A stretch of DNA of 64,000 nt from Allolobophora icterica (Eukaryota; Annelida; Clitellata; Crassiclitellata; Lumbricidae): NCBI GenBank assembly GCA_963556255.1, contig OY744617.1, forward strand, positions 24,955,189 through 25,019,188. The letters are read 5' to 3'. The position numbers and the translations under genes were made by a program. The notes under the pieces were generated by a model that saw only the letters and a program-made list of their open reading frames with translations, was not told where the DNA came from and ran no database searches. Shown here piece after piece: positions 41,756 through 52,489 of the stretch; within the stretch, counting starts at the first letter, position 1, and each line of letters starts with the position of its first letter.

Positions 41756-43289
41756 GGGTAAAATAGGGTAATTTCGGCACCTTAAGCAATTTCTTCAATA
41801 TTTAAAATGCTATCACACCTGTAGGACACATTGAAGTTTCCACAGTCTACTGCAACCCTCTGCTATGAAATGGCGCCTTCAAACTGTGAATCGTCTCTCA
41901 CAAATTCCTGTTATAACATGCGAAGTGAAGGCATTCAAAAGCCGAAATTACCAACAGGGTAGGGTAATTTCGGCTTCAGGGTAGGGTAATTTCGGCAGGG
42001 GTGACGAAATTAACCGATATGAAAATTACCATACATTTATGACTAGCTAAATTGAGCAGATAGGCATAAACTATGAATGTATACCTATGGGGGCATATAT
42101 ACCTGCATTTGTTTACACTCTACAATCAGAGACTGTAACACGCAATGCTATGTTTGGCTTATATTTATTAAAAATTCCCAAACTGTTCAAACATACCCGA
42201 GTCATAGTAGCCTAGTGCAAATGGACGACGAGTGGAGGCCGCTGCCATCACTGCTGTCGAATATAATTAACTGCAATTCATCGATGTACCTGTCGACTTT
42301 AGATCTGTTAACTCCGATACTTTAAGTCTGCATTGAAGTCGGCTCTCCTACCCATACGGATAACTCTCGATGGCTTTAATGAATCCAGCAAGCCAGTTAC
42401 CGTCGTTAACTTGGTGCTCAATTCCATTAATTTGCAATAACTGAACACTAGTTCTCTGACGACCTTCGGTGAGAGACCAAACAGTTTGTCGGGCATGAAA
42501 ATCAAAACTTCCGACAGCTCTTTCTCCTGATCGTCAGTTAAATGGTTGGTCGACAGCACTGTCCACGCAAGCTCTTTTCAGATAGTCCTGAAGAGTTTGG
42601 CGTGGAATTCCAAGCTGTTTAGCGACCATTTTCTTTGGTCGCTCTTCAACAAGCACAGCCTTTAGGCTACTGCTAACCTAATGCATTCGACCACTGAGCA
42701 TATCGTCCACATTTAGGCTTGGCTCAGTTATTTCACCAAATCATCCATTTTATCTGTGCAAATACTCATGCGTTTTAACTATGCAACGGATGCTGACAGA
42801 ATTAAAAAGTCTATTCAAACGTTGCCAACTGAAGTAAGACAGAATGGTAATTTCGGCACTACCCTAGAGCAAATTTCGGCAGTGCCGGAATTAGAAAAGA
42901 GTTCAGTGCCGAAATTACCTCATCGATAGGCATTATTCTGACCGTACATAGAAAAAATAATCGGCTACTATACACTTTGTATTCGCTCAGGGTTCTGAAG
43001 AGAAATATTTAAATGTGGAGAAAAACCATTGCATTTATTTATAGGAGCGATACTAAATTTTTAGCAACGATGTGTCTGAAGTGATATGCAGTTAACAAAA
43101 CGCCTCAAAACGAAAATGACTCACCAATCGTGCTAAAAATGCGATTCTAACAAGGTTTTATAACTGTTTCTATATTATAGCGTCCAGACCTATGACGTCT
43201 CACCATACAGCTTTATTGCTGCACGATATTTTTTCGGCTAGGCGGGGGTGCCGAAATTACCTCCATGCCGAAATTACCCCACTTTACCC
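41756..43289 (-). mobile_element. pogo-like DNA transposon relic
   Basis: Ends GGGTAAAATAGGGTAATTTC and the inverse GGGTAAAGTGGGGTAATTTC, flanked by TA. GGTAATTTCGGC motifs recur at least nine times within both subterminal regions. On the minus strand near 42650-42310 the remains of a transposase DNA-binding region are legible: AVLVEERPKKMVAKQLGIPR then QTLQDYLKRA (psq-type helix-turn-helix), LTDDQEKELSEVLIFMPDKL and FGLSPKVVRELVFSY (CENP-B-type segment), then DGNWLAGFIKA in another frame. The catalytic domain is missing. 1534 bp. Confidence 0.85.
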
Positions 43290-43299
43290 TAACTATTTT

Positions 43300-44100
43300 A
43301 GGTGAGCACTTTAAAATTTAAGGTCCTCACGAGTAACGCGATTAATAACGACTTTTACTTTTATAACGAATATCTCCTCTTCCTAGACTTTCACCCACAT
43401 TAAGGCGACATATCCGCCAGTTTACACGGACACCACGTTTAGATCCTCACGACTGTCGCCCTATTGGGGATTATAATACACCTATTATCCTGCTGAGTAG
43501 CCAATCGCGATGCAGAGGGCGTATTAAGCCGTGTCGACCAATTCATGAAATCCCTCCCTTATTATACTATTGAATATTAAGTAGGCTGGTCTCGTAATTC
43601 CTTTGGCGCTTTATTTGCGGAACGTCTCAACGACCGTCTCGATACTCCTAATTATAATACAACGGACAAAATTAGTCTCCTGTGGGTTTGAACATTGAGA
43701 TAAAAACATTAAATCATCGCGTAGTATAAATACCAGAATTACATGCTTTCATTTTTTTCAAGATTTCTAATGCAATATTTAGCGGAAACAAGATATTAAA
43801 CACTGAATAAGAAGCACTAGTGAATGGCCTGTTTAACTTAACGTGTGCGCCATTGAGAAATAGTTAATAACAGGAAAAACTATGTGGACTATGAGAAATA
43901 GTGATTTTGCTTAAAGTGGCTTTAACATGAACGAATCGCGATTTTCTGTGTATAGATAACCTCTAGTATTACGCGCATAAATTGTCACTGTCGAATTTAA
44001 AAAAATTCTTACCCATAGGTCCTATATGGTTTATTTCCATATGACGACTTTCCAATGAGCCGTGTACCGATTAAAGCACACGTCGACCTTATATTGCTTT
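43300..44100. other. No recognisable feature
   Basis: AT-rich sequence without recognisable coding or repeat structure. Confidence 0.45.
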
Positions 44101-44104
44101 CAAA

Positions 44105-44211
44105 GAAAATAAGTTTGTTGCTTCTTATCTTTATTTTCACGGTTTCAAAAATACGATGAATGAAAATAAGTTTGTTGCTTCTTATCTTTATTTTCACGGT
44201 TTCAAAAATAC
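44105..44211. repeat. 57-bp direct duplication
   Basis: GAAAATAAGTTTGTTGCTTC with the following 30 bases occurs at 44105 and again at 44162 with no visible change. Confidence 0.9.
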
Positions 44212-44479
44212 ATGTAAATTAGAGAGCGCTGACAAAATATTCCATCAAACTGATACAGACTTAAGATTCTGAGTTATGATTAAATGCAATACAAATATTC
44301 CAATATTTCGAACCTAGAAGGTTTAATATAGCCTACTGCCTGGAAGATCAGTAAGGACCTTAAGTATGTTTACCTTATTCATCAAACTGCGCAGGAGTAT
44401 TTAAATAGGCCTACAGCCGGCGCTGAAGACCGACAAATCACATGGAAATTAAGCGCGGCCATAATTCAATGCAATTCAC

Positions 44480-45165
44480 GTTGTTTGTTCGGCGCGGCCT
44501 TCATTAGCATAGGAATCGCAAGATATCACGACTAGGCCTTCATAGAAGTGTCGCCTTTATCGCGGTTTGAAGACTCTTATTATTCTATAGCTGAGTTAAT
44601 AACTTTAAGCTCACTATATCACGATTAGGGCTACACAATTTATGTAGACTAATAAGCATGCTGCGAAACCCACGTTGTTTCTATAGCGGGGACTTAATTA
44701 ACATTGGAATGGTGAGAATGATTGATTGATAACGAACGATAACGATTAATACTAACTATACGGCCTATTTGTAGCGATATGAGACCCTTATAAATTCCAA
44801 AGCTGAGTAAATAATTTTAAACTCGTTGTTTGTCCAGCGCGGACTCTAGTAACATAGTTATGGCAGGCTATCGCGATTAAGTCTACATCAGTGTGTCACC
44901 TCAATCGCGATGTCACGACGTTTATTATTCAATAGCTGAGCTAATAATTTTAAAATCACGAAATCACGACTACGGTTACACAATCTGTCGACCTAATCGT
45001 GGTTTAAAGTAAGCATAATGTGATTGGAATCCGTGTTGTCTGTAAAACTCGGACTTCAGCAACATCGGAATGTGTCACGATTTCAGAGACACTATTATTT
45101 TTCCCAAGCTGAATAAATAATTTTAAGATCTCCAATTCCCGATTAGGGTTACAGCAGTGTAGGAC
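44480..45165. repeat. Degenerate tandem repeat, about 155-205 bp units
   Basis: Four diverged units begin near 44481, 44671, 44825 and 45030 with CGTTGTTTGTTCGGCGCGG-like starts. They share later blocks ATAGCTGAGTTAATAA and TCACGATTAGGGCTACA. No coding content. Confidence 0.65.
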
Positions 45166-45490
45166 ATTATTCCCTGCACATAATGCCCGGACATTATCCT
45201 TCCGGACATTATCCCTTCCGGATAGAATCTCCCCCATGAGGACATAATCCCAGGCTAGGTAAATCGGACATTTACCCCCTGGACATATATCCCGGACAGT
45301 TACCTCCTGGACACTTTCCTCCCTCTACTAGGACATTTCCCCTCAATGCATCATACAAAAAGCTCTCTGTTTAAATGATCAAAACATGCATACATACATA
45401 CATACGTACGTACATACATGCATACATACATATATACATACATACCAACACACATGCATACATAGATACATATATACACACATACTTCAT
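45165..45490. mobile_element. Foldback element 3 family: left arm and (CATA)n core, diverged copy
   Basis: Units of CCGGACATTATCCCT type (45173-45340), then TACTAGGACATTTCCCC and GTTTAAATGATCAAAACATG, then (CATA)n to 45490. The order of arm, ATGATCAAAAC and (CATA)n is that of the element at 52490. The LINE 3' end follows immediately at about 45494, so the rest of the core and the right arm are probably at 52184-52440. Confidence 0.75.
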
Positions 45491-46134
45491 ATATTCAATT
45501 CAATTCAATTCAATAAATCTTTATTGGTACTCATGACAATCTTTAACCAAGTTATTAACATCAGCCAAATGTATTATGTCTAGTGTAGCATTGTTTTACT
45601 GTCCGACAAAATCAAGAGTAAGAACATTTGTTAAAATTAAGAGTGTGTGGCTTGTGGTATATTATGCATATCCTGTTGTCTTAAATACCAAAGGGTAACC
45701 CTAAAGGGATGGAAGTCCCGCTAAACCAGGGATGCCCTATTATTTAATTTACTTTTTTAGAATGATGGCAGCTAAGATGACCCATTGACGGATTCAACAT
45801 CTGTTAAGAAGTGCATTTGATTAAGTACTCAGTTTGGTCTTAACTAAACTTAATTATGAATTATGAAAGAACAACAAGAAATGGAAAAATGAAGAAACAA
45901 AAAACAAAAATGAACCCAAAAAGAAAGAACTAAGTAAAAGAAGCCTACCAAAGCAGGCTACAGTAAGTCCCTACTGGGACTCTAGTCAATCGCTTAAAGT
46001 AACAACAAATAACTTGAACCAAGTTACCAAGGAGTATACGATGAGCGATACGAGACTCTTATACTTGACCCCATTGTGACCTATATAGACCAAGTTTACT
46101 CAAGTCGATTCAGGGAGTATATGCTGCAGGTTAA

Positions 46135-48237
46135 TTATTCATTGATTAAATATTTTTTTAGGCTCTTTTTAAAGATAAACTTACTTTTAGCATTTCTAAC
46201 CTCTAATGGCATCGAGTTCCAAATTTGTGGACCATTTGATTTAATGCTGAATTTTCTCAAGTTTGTTCTTGTTTTAATGGGTCGGTAGAGTGCAGCACCT
46301 CTAGTGTAGTGTTCATGTACTGCTGAGTTTAAAGTGAAATAGCCCTCAAAAGAGTCTGGTAGGAGATTATGACTATATGAATAAAGCAGTTCGGCAATTT
46401 GGAAGGTGTTAATCTGTTTAAGGTTCAGAAGCTTCAGATTTTTAAATATAGGTTTAGAGTGATCATTTCGACCTGCCCCCTCTATCATTCGAATTGCTCT
46501 TTTCTGCAGCAGAACTAACTTCGTAAGATGAGATTCATAAGTTGAGGCCCATAGTAAGTTACAATAGCTAAGATAAGGAAGGATCAGGGTATTGTAAAGA
46601 CTCAGTCTGATAGTTTTAGGAAGGATTTTTGCTACTCTCGAAATTATTCCAATGTTTTTTGCTATTTTTAAGGAGACGTAATTAATATGGGTTTTCCAAG
46701 TAAGATGTTGGTCTATGAAGACGCCCAGAAACTTGGCTGAGTCAACTTTGGCGATAGGATCGCTATTAATGGATAGGTTACCAATTATTGGCCTAATTTT
46801 CCTATAAGATTTAAAAATTATGTAATTTGTTTTTCCTATGTTGAGTGTCAATTTGTTTGCAGTAAACCAGTCATTGACTATGGTAAGCTCCCTGTTAACA
46901 GATTCCATGAGTGTTGCCCAAGAGGTGCCAGACTGGAAAATATTCGTGTCATCCGCAAAGAGTACAAAGTGAAGAGACGTAGAGATCTTTGCAAGGTCAT
47001 TTATATACAATAGGAAGAGAAGAGGCCCCAAGTTAGATCCTTGAGGTACCCCCGAGGTTATAATTCCCGGCAAAGAGAGTGTCCCATTACAACTTACTAT
47101 TTGAGTACGTGATTCTAAGTAGCTTTTAAACCAAGTGAGCTGGATCCCCCTAATTCCGAAGTTGGCTAGCTTATCTATTAGTATAGCATGATCTACACAA
47201 TCAAAAGCCTTGGCTACATCGATGAACACCCCTACTGCATATTCATTGTTATCCAGTGCCTTAGAGATTTTATCCTCCATGTCGAGGAGCGCCATAAATG
47301 TAGAATGCCCGGTCTGGAACCCATGTTGGGAGGGGTGAAGAGCTTTAGTCTTAGTGATAAATGAGCTTAGCCTATGATGCATTATTTTTTCTAAAAACTT
47401 AGCAAAAAATGGTAAAACAGATATTGGTCGATAATTTTCACAATTTTGTTTATTGCCCTTTTTAAAAATAGGTATTACCTTAGCCGTTTTTAATTGATCC
47501 GGCACGATACCATTTGATAGTGAAGAATTAATGATTACCATCAGGGGGTATGTAATTAAGTGTAAGTTGGGCAACGCTATATACGGATCAATGCCATCGA
47601 GCCCCTTCGTATGAGTTTTTTTTATGCTATGTCCAATGTTCAATATTTCTTCCTGCGAAGTCAGTAACAAACCCATGGATGATGGATTAGTAGCAGGCAT
47701 GTAGTCCTCGTAATTTGTGGAAGGAAGAGGTAGTTTGCTAACTAGGTCATTCGAGATATTAATAAAATATTCATTAAATCTATTCGCTATTATTTTAGGA
47801 TCTTCTGTATTGATGTTCTGTATTACCAAGGAGTCTATTTTCATGCGTCTGCTATCAAGCTGCAAGGCAGAACGAATTAGTTTCCAAGTTGACTTGAGGT
47901 CATTTTGATGTTTTAGAAATTCTTCTGCGTAATAACTACGCTCAGCAGCTAATCTTAAAGTTTTGAATTTGTTTCGATATAGGGTGAATTTGCTTTTATT
48001 ATCAGAGGTTGGGTTTTTTAAGTATTTTACATATAATCGGTTCTTTTTCCTAGTGGATTTTAATAGTCCCGAGGTCATCCATGGTTTTCTTAACTTATTG
48101 TTTTTTCCTTTGCCTTCAGACTGAAGAGGGAACGCATCGTTATATGCCTGTTTATATATATGGAAGAAGGAATCATAAGCATCATTAACCCTTCCTTGTG
48201 TGGAGTACTCAGCTACCAGCTCCCATCCCTCCCCCAT
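46135..48237 (-). CDS. Retrotransposon ORF2, reverse transcriptase part
   Basis: 700 codons. The N-terminal third is a linker (YNDAFPLQSEGKGKNNKLRK, PWMTSGLLKS) typical between endonuclease and RT. RT motifs follow in order: IPIFKKGNKQNCENYRPISV (motif 1/2), FIDVAKAFDCVDH (A), TSGVPQGSNLGPLLFLLYIN (B), FVLFADDTNIF (C, the catalytic DD), KTNYIIFKS (D) and AKFLGVFIDQHLTWKTHINY (E). The C-terminal region ends GPQIWNSMPLEVRNAKS. No stop interrupts it. The methionine given here is only the first in frame; the true protein should start in the endonuclease ORF, which is shifted by one base at an A8 run just upstream. Activity is therefore doubtful unless the shift is an error or is read through. Confidence 0.9.
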   Translation of the reverse strand: MGEGWELVAEYSTQGRVNDAYDSFFHIYKQAYNDAFPLQSEGKGKNNKLRKPWMTSGLLKSTRKKNRLYVKYLKNPTSDNKSKFTLYRNKFKTLRLAAERSYYAEEFLKHQNDLKSTWKLIRSALQLDSRRMKIDSLVIQNINTEDPKIIANRFNEYFINISNDLVSKLPLPSTNYEDYMPATNPSSMGLLLTSQEEILNIGHSIKKTHTKGLDGIDPYIALPNLHLITYPLMVIINSSLSNGIVPDQLKTAKVIPIFKKGNKQNCENYRPISVLPFFAKFLEKIMHHRLSSFITKTKALHPSQHGFQTGHSTFMALLDMEDKISKALDNNEYAVGVFIDVAKAFDCVDHAILIDKLANFGIRGIQLTWFKSYLESRTQIVSCNGTLSLPGIITSGVPQGSNLGPLLFLLYINDLAKISTSLHFVLFADDTNIFQSGTSWATLMESVNRELTIVNDWFTANKLTLNIGKTNYIIFKSYRKIRPIIGNLSINSDPIAKVDSAKFLGVFIDQHLTWKTHINYVSLKIAKNIGIISRVAKILPKTIRLSLYNTLILPYLSYCNLLWASTYESHLTKLVLLQKRAIRMIEGAGRNDHSKPIFKNLKLLNLKQINTFQIAELLYSYSHNLLPDSFEGYFTLNSAVHEHYTRGAALYRPIKTRTNLRKFSIKSNGPQIWNSMPLEVRNAKSKFIFKKSLKKYLINE

Positions 48238-48244
48238 TAGAGTA

Positions 48245-49264
48245 TCAGCAAATTTTTTTTAGTCCATAGGGAGTTACAGATCTACGCTCTTTATTCATGG
48301 ATTGGATGGTGGAGCTGCTATCAAATGAGAACTGGGCTAGGATGGGCAAATGATCCGATAAATCAGAGACAATAATTGAAGCCATAATCAGCCTGGACCA
48401 GGCAGTGGAAAATATATTGTCTATTAAGGTCTTTGTATCAGAAGTAATTCGAGTCGGCTTGGTAATGGCAGGGAGGTAATGGTGTGCAAGTAAAGTGTTG
48501 TAGTACAGACCTGTTTCTTTGTGATCATTGACTCTCAACAGATCAACGTTGAAGTCTCCAAGAAGAATTATGTCTTTGGATTTAGGTTTCAAATTTGACA
48601 TGAGTTGATCAAGGCCAGTAATGAAGCCTTCAAGTCGTTGTCCCGGAGCTCTATAAATGACACCAATCACAGGAGTAGTATTCTTTAAGTTGAGCTTTAT
48701 AAATAGGCTTTCAAAATTTTCTTCTTGCCCTCTCTCTTCTCTTAGATCTAAAATTTGATAGTTCAGGGAATCCTTGATAAGGAAACCAACCCCTCCGCCC
48801 CTGCCTCTTTCTCTAGCTTTACCAATGAAGACATATTCTGGTATATGAATCGTATCCAGTAAATTTTCTTCCAGCCAGGTCTCTGTAAGTGCAATTATAT
48901 CAGCATTTGTTTTATTCGCTATTTCACTAATTTGATCAATTTTATGCGTGATACTCCTGCCGTTTATGTGTACTATCGTTAAGAATGAATTTTTCTTTTC
49001 AAGAAGTATCAAATTTTTTTCTAGAACATCTAAGGCAGTGTAATCACTAGTCCATGATGTGGATCTATAAAAATTTTGGTCCGGGTCAATATTATCGTTA
49101 GTATCAGAGCCATTAGTTTCAGTTACGGGTGAGAAGACCTGAAGTTCAAGATCCTGCACAATTTGCAAGTTTAGTATCGAGTCTTCATCCCCGCCAGAGT
49201 CAGATGAGTCAGTATAAATAAAGCCATCATTATCATCAATCATTCTAAAATGTTTGTTATCCAT
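48245..49264 (-). CDS. Retrotransposon ORF2, APE-type endonuclease part
   Basis: 339 codons. After an acidic N-terminal region it contains IVHINGRSITHKIDQISEIA (strand with the metal-site Asn), IIALTETWL (catalytic Glu), GRGGGVGFLIKD, ILLGDFNVDLL (catalytic Asp and Asn) and SDHLPILAQF (the closing Ser-Asp-His). This is the apurinic-endonuclease-like domain that nicks target DNA for target-primed reverse transcription. It ends LKKIC then TGA because of an A8 homopolymer at about 48256-48263. One base fewer would join it to the RT frame. Confidence 0.9.
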   Translation of the reverse strand: MDNKHFRMIDDNDGFIYTDSSDSGGDEDSILNLQIVQDLELQVFSPVTETNGSDTNDNIDPDQNFYRSTSWTSDYTALDVLEKNLILLEKKNSFLTIVHINGRSITHKIDQISEIANKTNADIIALTETWLEENLLDTIHIPEYVFIGKARERGRGGGVGFLIKDSLNYQILDLREERGQEENFESLFIKLNLKNTTPVIGVIYRAPGQRLEGFITGLDQLMSNLKPKSKDIILLGDFNVDLLRVNDHKETGLYYNTLLAHHYLPAITKPTRITSDTKTLIDNIFSTAWSRLIMASIIVSDLSDHLPILAQFSFDSSSTIQSMNKERRSVTPYGLKKIC

Positions 49265-49550
49265 ACTAGAGTCCTCGCCTATGGGGTGCGGAGCCTTAGT
49301 AGGGCTAGTGCATCTTGCAGCCGAAGTCTCTTCCCGTATTCTTGGTAATTGGTCACAACTGGAGTCCCGGAGAGGAGTTAGCGCCGACAGGTTGGTATAT
49401 ACGCAATACTCCTAGATATTGGGGTGCTAGTTCTAGATCCGCTTAAAAAGCAACCAAAGATTCATGCTACAGCATATGCAACTTTCAATAGGGTATTCTT
49501 CATAAGAATTATACTTAACTAATCATGGTGAAATCAAGCTGTAATGCCAC

Positions 49551-49997
49551 AAGGCTATAACAGAGCCGTGTGTATAACAACAAGATCATAATAGCAAACA
49601 AGGTCAATGAACACTCATCCGTAGTGAATCAACTTAAATAACACAAGTTAAGGTAAATAACACAAGTTAAATAACACAAATCAAGGAAAGACAAGGCACA
49701 AGGCTATAACAGTGCCGTGTGTGTAACAACAAGATCATAATAGCAAACAAGGTCAATGAACACTCATCCGTAGTGAATCAACTTAAATAACACAAGTTAA
49801 AGTAAATAACACAAGTTAAATAACACAAATCAAGGAAAGACAAGGCACAAGGCTATAACAGTGCCGTGTGTATAACAACAAGATCATAATAGCAAACAAG
49901 GTCAGTGAACACTCCTCCGTAGTAAATCAACTTAAATGACACAAGTTAAGGTAAATAACACAAGTGAGATAACACAAATCAAGGAAAGACAAGGTGA
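49551..49997. repeat. 149-bp tandem repeat, three copies, inside the retrotransposon
   Basis: AAGGCTATAACAGNGCCGTG starts copies at 49551, 49700 and 49849. Each carries AACACTCATCCGTAGTGAAT and AAATCAAGGAAAGACAAGG with few differences. It lies in the spacer between ORF1 and ORF2. Confidence 0.95.
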
Positions 49998-50887
49998 CTA
50001 AACGGTGACTATCTCCTCCGTAGGATATTATATTCAAGTTATCCACCATTGTGCATCCATCCACGAGTCAATTAGACAGAACCAAACCAACGCAATAAAT
50101 CAGCAGATATTCATGATTTTTGTCTGAGTTACATGATATCTAATTAATGATTTAAAGTGATACAATGGTGACCGTAATTCTTGCACACAGCAGATTTAGC
50201 CAAGACAGCCAAGATAGGCAATGTAGTCCTCATCCAAGTAACAGAATTCAGGTGAATCTTTTTCTCAAACATGAGGGGTAACAACTAGCTAATAAGTTAA
50301 TTACAATCTATGCATGCGTAAGACTTATTAACTTTGCGATAGTACTCACTGGAATAGGAAAATTATCACTAGCCAGACAGAGATTAGTGGGTAACAAGGA
50401 ATTGTTACTCAAGTTTTGACATCACATTTTGTATTTCATTTTCAATCTTAGTCATCTTCATAGAATTGTACCGTTATCTGTCAGACTGTATAGTAGTATA
50501 CCGATAATATAAATTTTTCAAATAAGGAGATGTAACTCACAGCTGCTCTCTTAAGCAATGTAGGTTCACAAGAGGATAACATTGTTGTGAGTCAGTCGCC
50601 ATTCTAGAAGCGATACTGGTTGCTGAAATGAGGAGGACTTTTGTGACTCGCGAGGAGTGATGAGTAACCAAGGGACAATAGTCCTCAGGAGGAAGAGGGA
50701 GTTCAATGTCCTACGTAAACAAGTGCATCATGGTGTTCGTAGAGGTGCAGATAACTTTTTGTAGTAAAAATGGAGCGATTTGGAGAGGCCCACAGTCTGA
50801 GTGGCCGAGAGGTGTAGTCCGCAGGAGGACAACAGAGTTCTGAGCTAGCTGTTGGGCTAGAAACCCTCCTGTTCGCAAAATTGTTGA

Positions 50888-51721
50888 TTACTTTTTATGA
50901 CCCAGAGTATGCGACGTGTTGAGGCCTACAGGCTGGGTAGTCGTCGCAGTAACAGGTTCCTTGAGGAATTGACCCGTACTGATCTTCTGGAGATCCTGTA
51001 TTGAGTTTATCTTTAGTGGTTTATGATTCGCAGTCATCTGGATGAAGACCACTCCACCAGCAGTCCACGATGAGAATGCAGTCCCTTCTTTAACTATGGC
51101 TCTAGCCTTAGCGTACAGCAAGGCATTTCCTTGAGTAAGATGCTCATTGATGTAGAGCTTAGATTTGCGCAGCTTCGTGCGCGACTTGAAAACAAGATTC
51201 CGGACTTTCAAGGTGGTAAACTTAGCCACAATAGGTCTTTGGTTTTCGTTACCCCTTTTAGGGATGCGGTAAGCTGTGGAGATATCCTCTTGAGAGACAT
51301 TCAAGCCGAGAATATCCGTACATAAGCCAAGGGTGGCCCGGATCGCCTCCTTTTCGTCTTCTTGTCTGTTCTTTGGCGTTGTATCCAAGTCCTCTACGCC
51401 ATGAAACACCAGGTTGTTAATTCTGGCCTCGACCTCCAACTGGGATAGTCGACTGCGTAGTTGGCTGTTCTCCTCCTCGAGATAAGTCTGTTTGGTATGG
51501 ACAGCTTCAAGCTTCTCTTTCATTAAGTCATTAATTTTTTTATCAATGACTGGTTCGATCTTGAGCATAACCATTGCAATGATGGAGTCAATTTTCTTCT
51601 CAATCATAATTTCCAAGGCCGGTGCTAGCGATCTTTCTAGTTTTTCCACTAACACTTCAGTTACTTTTTCATCTTTAAGTAATTCAACTAACTCTTCCAC
51701 CTTTGCGGCCTTCTTCGACAT
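50888..51721 (-). CDS. Retrotransposon ORF1, coiled-coil RNA-binding protein
   Basis: 277 codons. The N-terminal half is charged and heptad-like (VEELVELLKDEKVTEVLVEK to EEENSQLRSRLSQLEVE), indicating a coiled coil. A fold like the L1 ORF1 RRM follows: RINNLVFHGVEDLDTT opens it and RNLVFKSRTKLRKSKLYINE closes it. A C-terminal basic domain ends near LKINSIQDLQKI. Such ORF1 proteins trimerise, bind element RNA and act as nucleic-acid chaperones. The frame is uninterrupted. A long spacer to ORF2 is unusual. Confidence 0.85.
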   Translation of the reverse strand: MSKKAAKVEELVELLKDEKVTEVLVEKLERSLAPALEIMIEKKIDSIIAMVMLKIEPVIDKKINDLMKEKLEAVHTKQTYLEEENSQLRSRLSQLEVEARINNLVFHGVEDLDTTPKNRQEDEKEAIRATLGLCTDILGLNVSQEDISTAYRIPKRGNENQRPIVAKFTTLKVRNLVFKSRTKLRKSKLYINEHLTQGNALLYAKARAIVKEGTAFSSWTAGGVVFIQMTANHKPLKINSIQDLQKISTGQFLKEPVTATTTQPVGLNTSHTLGHKK

Positions 51722-52183
51722 TTTGTTACGAAGTGGATTTTAGTGTGAAATTAATCGGTCAGTAAAGTTGTTAATAACAATTCAGTTTTCAGGGTTCAGA
51801 CTTTAATCTGTGAGTTGATAGACTGTCTACGTGCAAGAGTCAACTCTTATTAGGATGCACATGTAGTACGGCTCAATGATGAATCAATACAGCCAGTGCC
51901 CTGTACGTTGAAATTCCCGAGTATAGATTGTTGACAACAAGCTCTTGTGAACTGTGTAGAGTGCCCATCCCCTATTCACAACGAACATTCTTTCGATGAA
52001 AAGTCTTTAATTTCTGCAACATTTAGTTAATCTTACCCATAACCGATAACTTTCCTGAATGCTGTAATGTTAATCTCATTTGTTTCTATAATAAAATTCC
52101 ATAGCTGCCTAGGCAGAATCCAAAATTTCAAGTTTCCTTCGGAGCGAGCGTATTTTGCGACCGTCTTAGCCTAACGCCATGAC

Positions 52184-52440
52184 ATGTCTGTATATATGTA
52201 TGTATGCATGTATGCATATGCATATACATACATACATATGCATACATACATACATACATACATACATACATACATACATACATACATACATACATACATA
52301 CATACATACATACATGCATGCATGCACACATGCATGAATGCATACATACATACATACATACATACATACATACATACATACATACATACATAGTTCCACA
52401 AAGGGGGAATTTGGCCGGGTGGAGGGTAACTGTCCGGCAT
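52184..52440. mobile_element. Foldback element 3 family: (CATA)n core and right arm
   Basis: (CATA)n from about 52184 to 52392, then CCACAAAGGGGGAATTTGGC and GGTAACTGTCCGGCAT. The right-arm order is that of the copy ending at 53207. It is the likely second half of the copy begun at 45165. Confidence 0.7.
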
Positions 52441-52489
52441 TCCCCAGGCTAGGATATAATCACCTATATTTCCACATATAATATCAGGT

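Larger units (their letters stand above)
45494..52180 (-). mobile_element. Nearly intact two-ORF non-LTR retrotransposon
   Basis: On the minus strand: 5' UTR (to about 52180, limit uncertain), ORF1 (51721-50888), a 1.6-kb spacer with three 149-bp repeats, ORF2 endonuclease (49264-48245) and reverse transcriptase (48237-46135), then a 3' UTR of about 640 bp ending in AATAAA-containing sequence and a (TTGAA)n tail at 45494-45515. APE-type endonuclease, the RT motif style and the short-repeat tail place it in the CR1/Jockey-like group; I cannot fix the clade. Only one frameshift was noticed in ORF2. An older fragment of the same family lies at 3321-3554. Confidence 0.85.
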
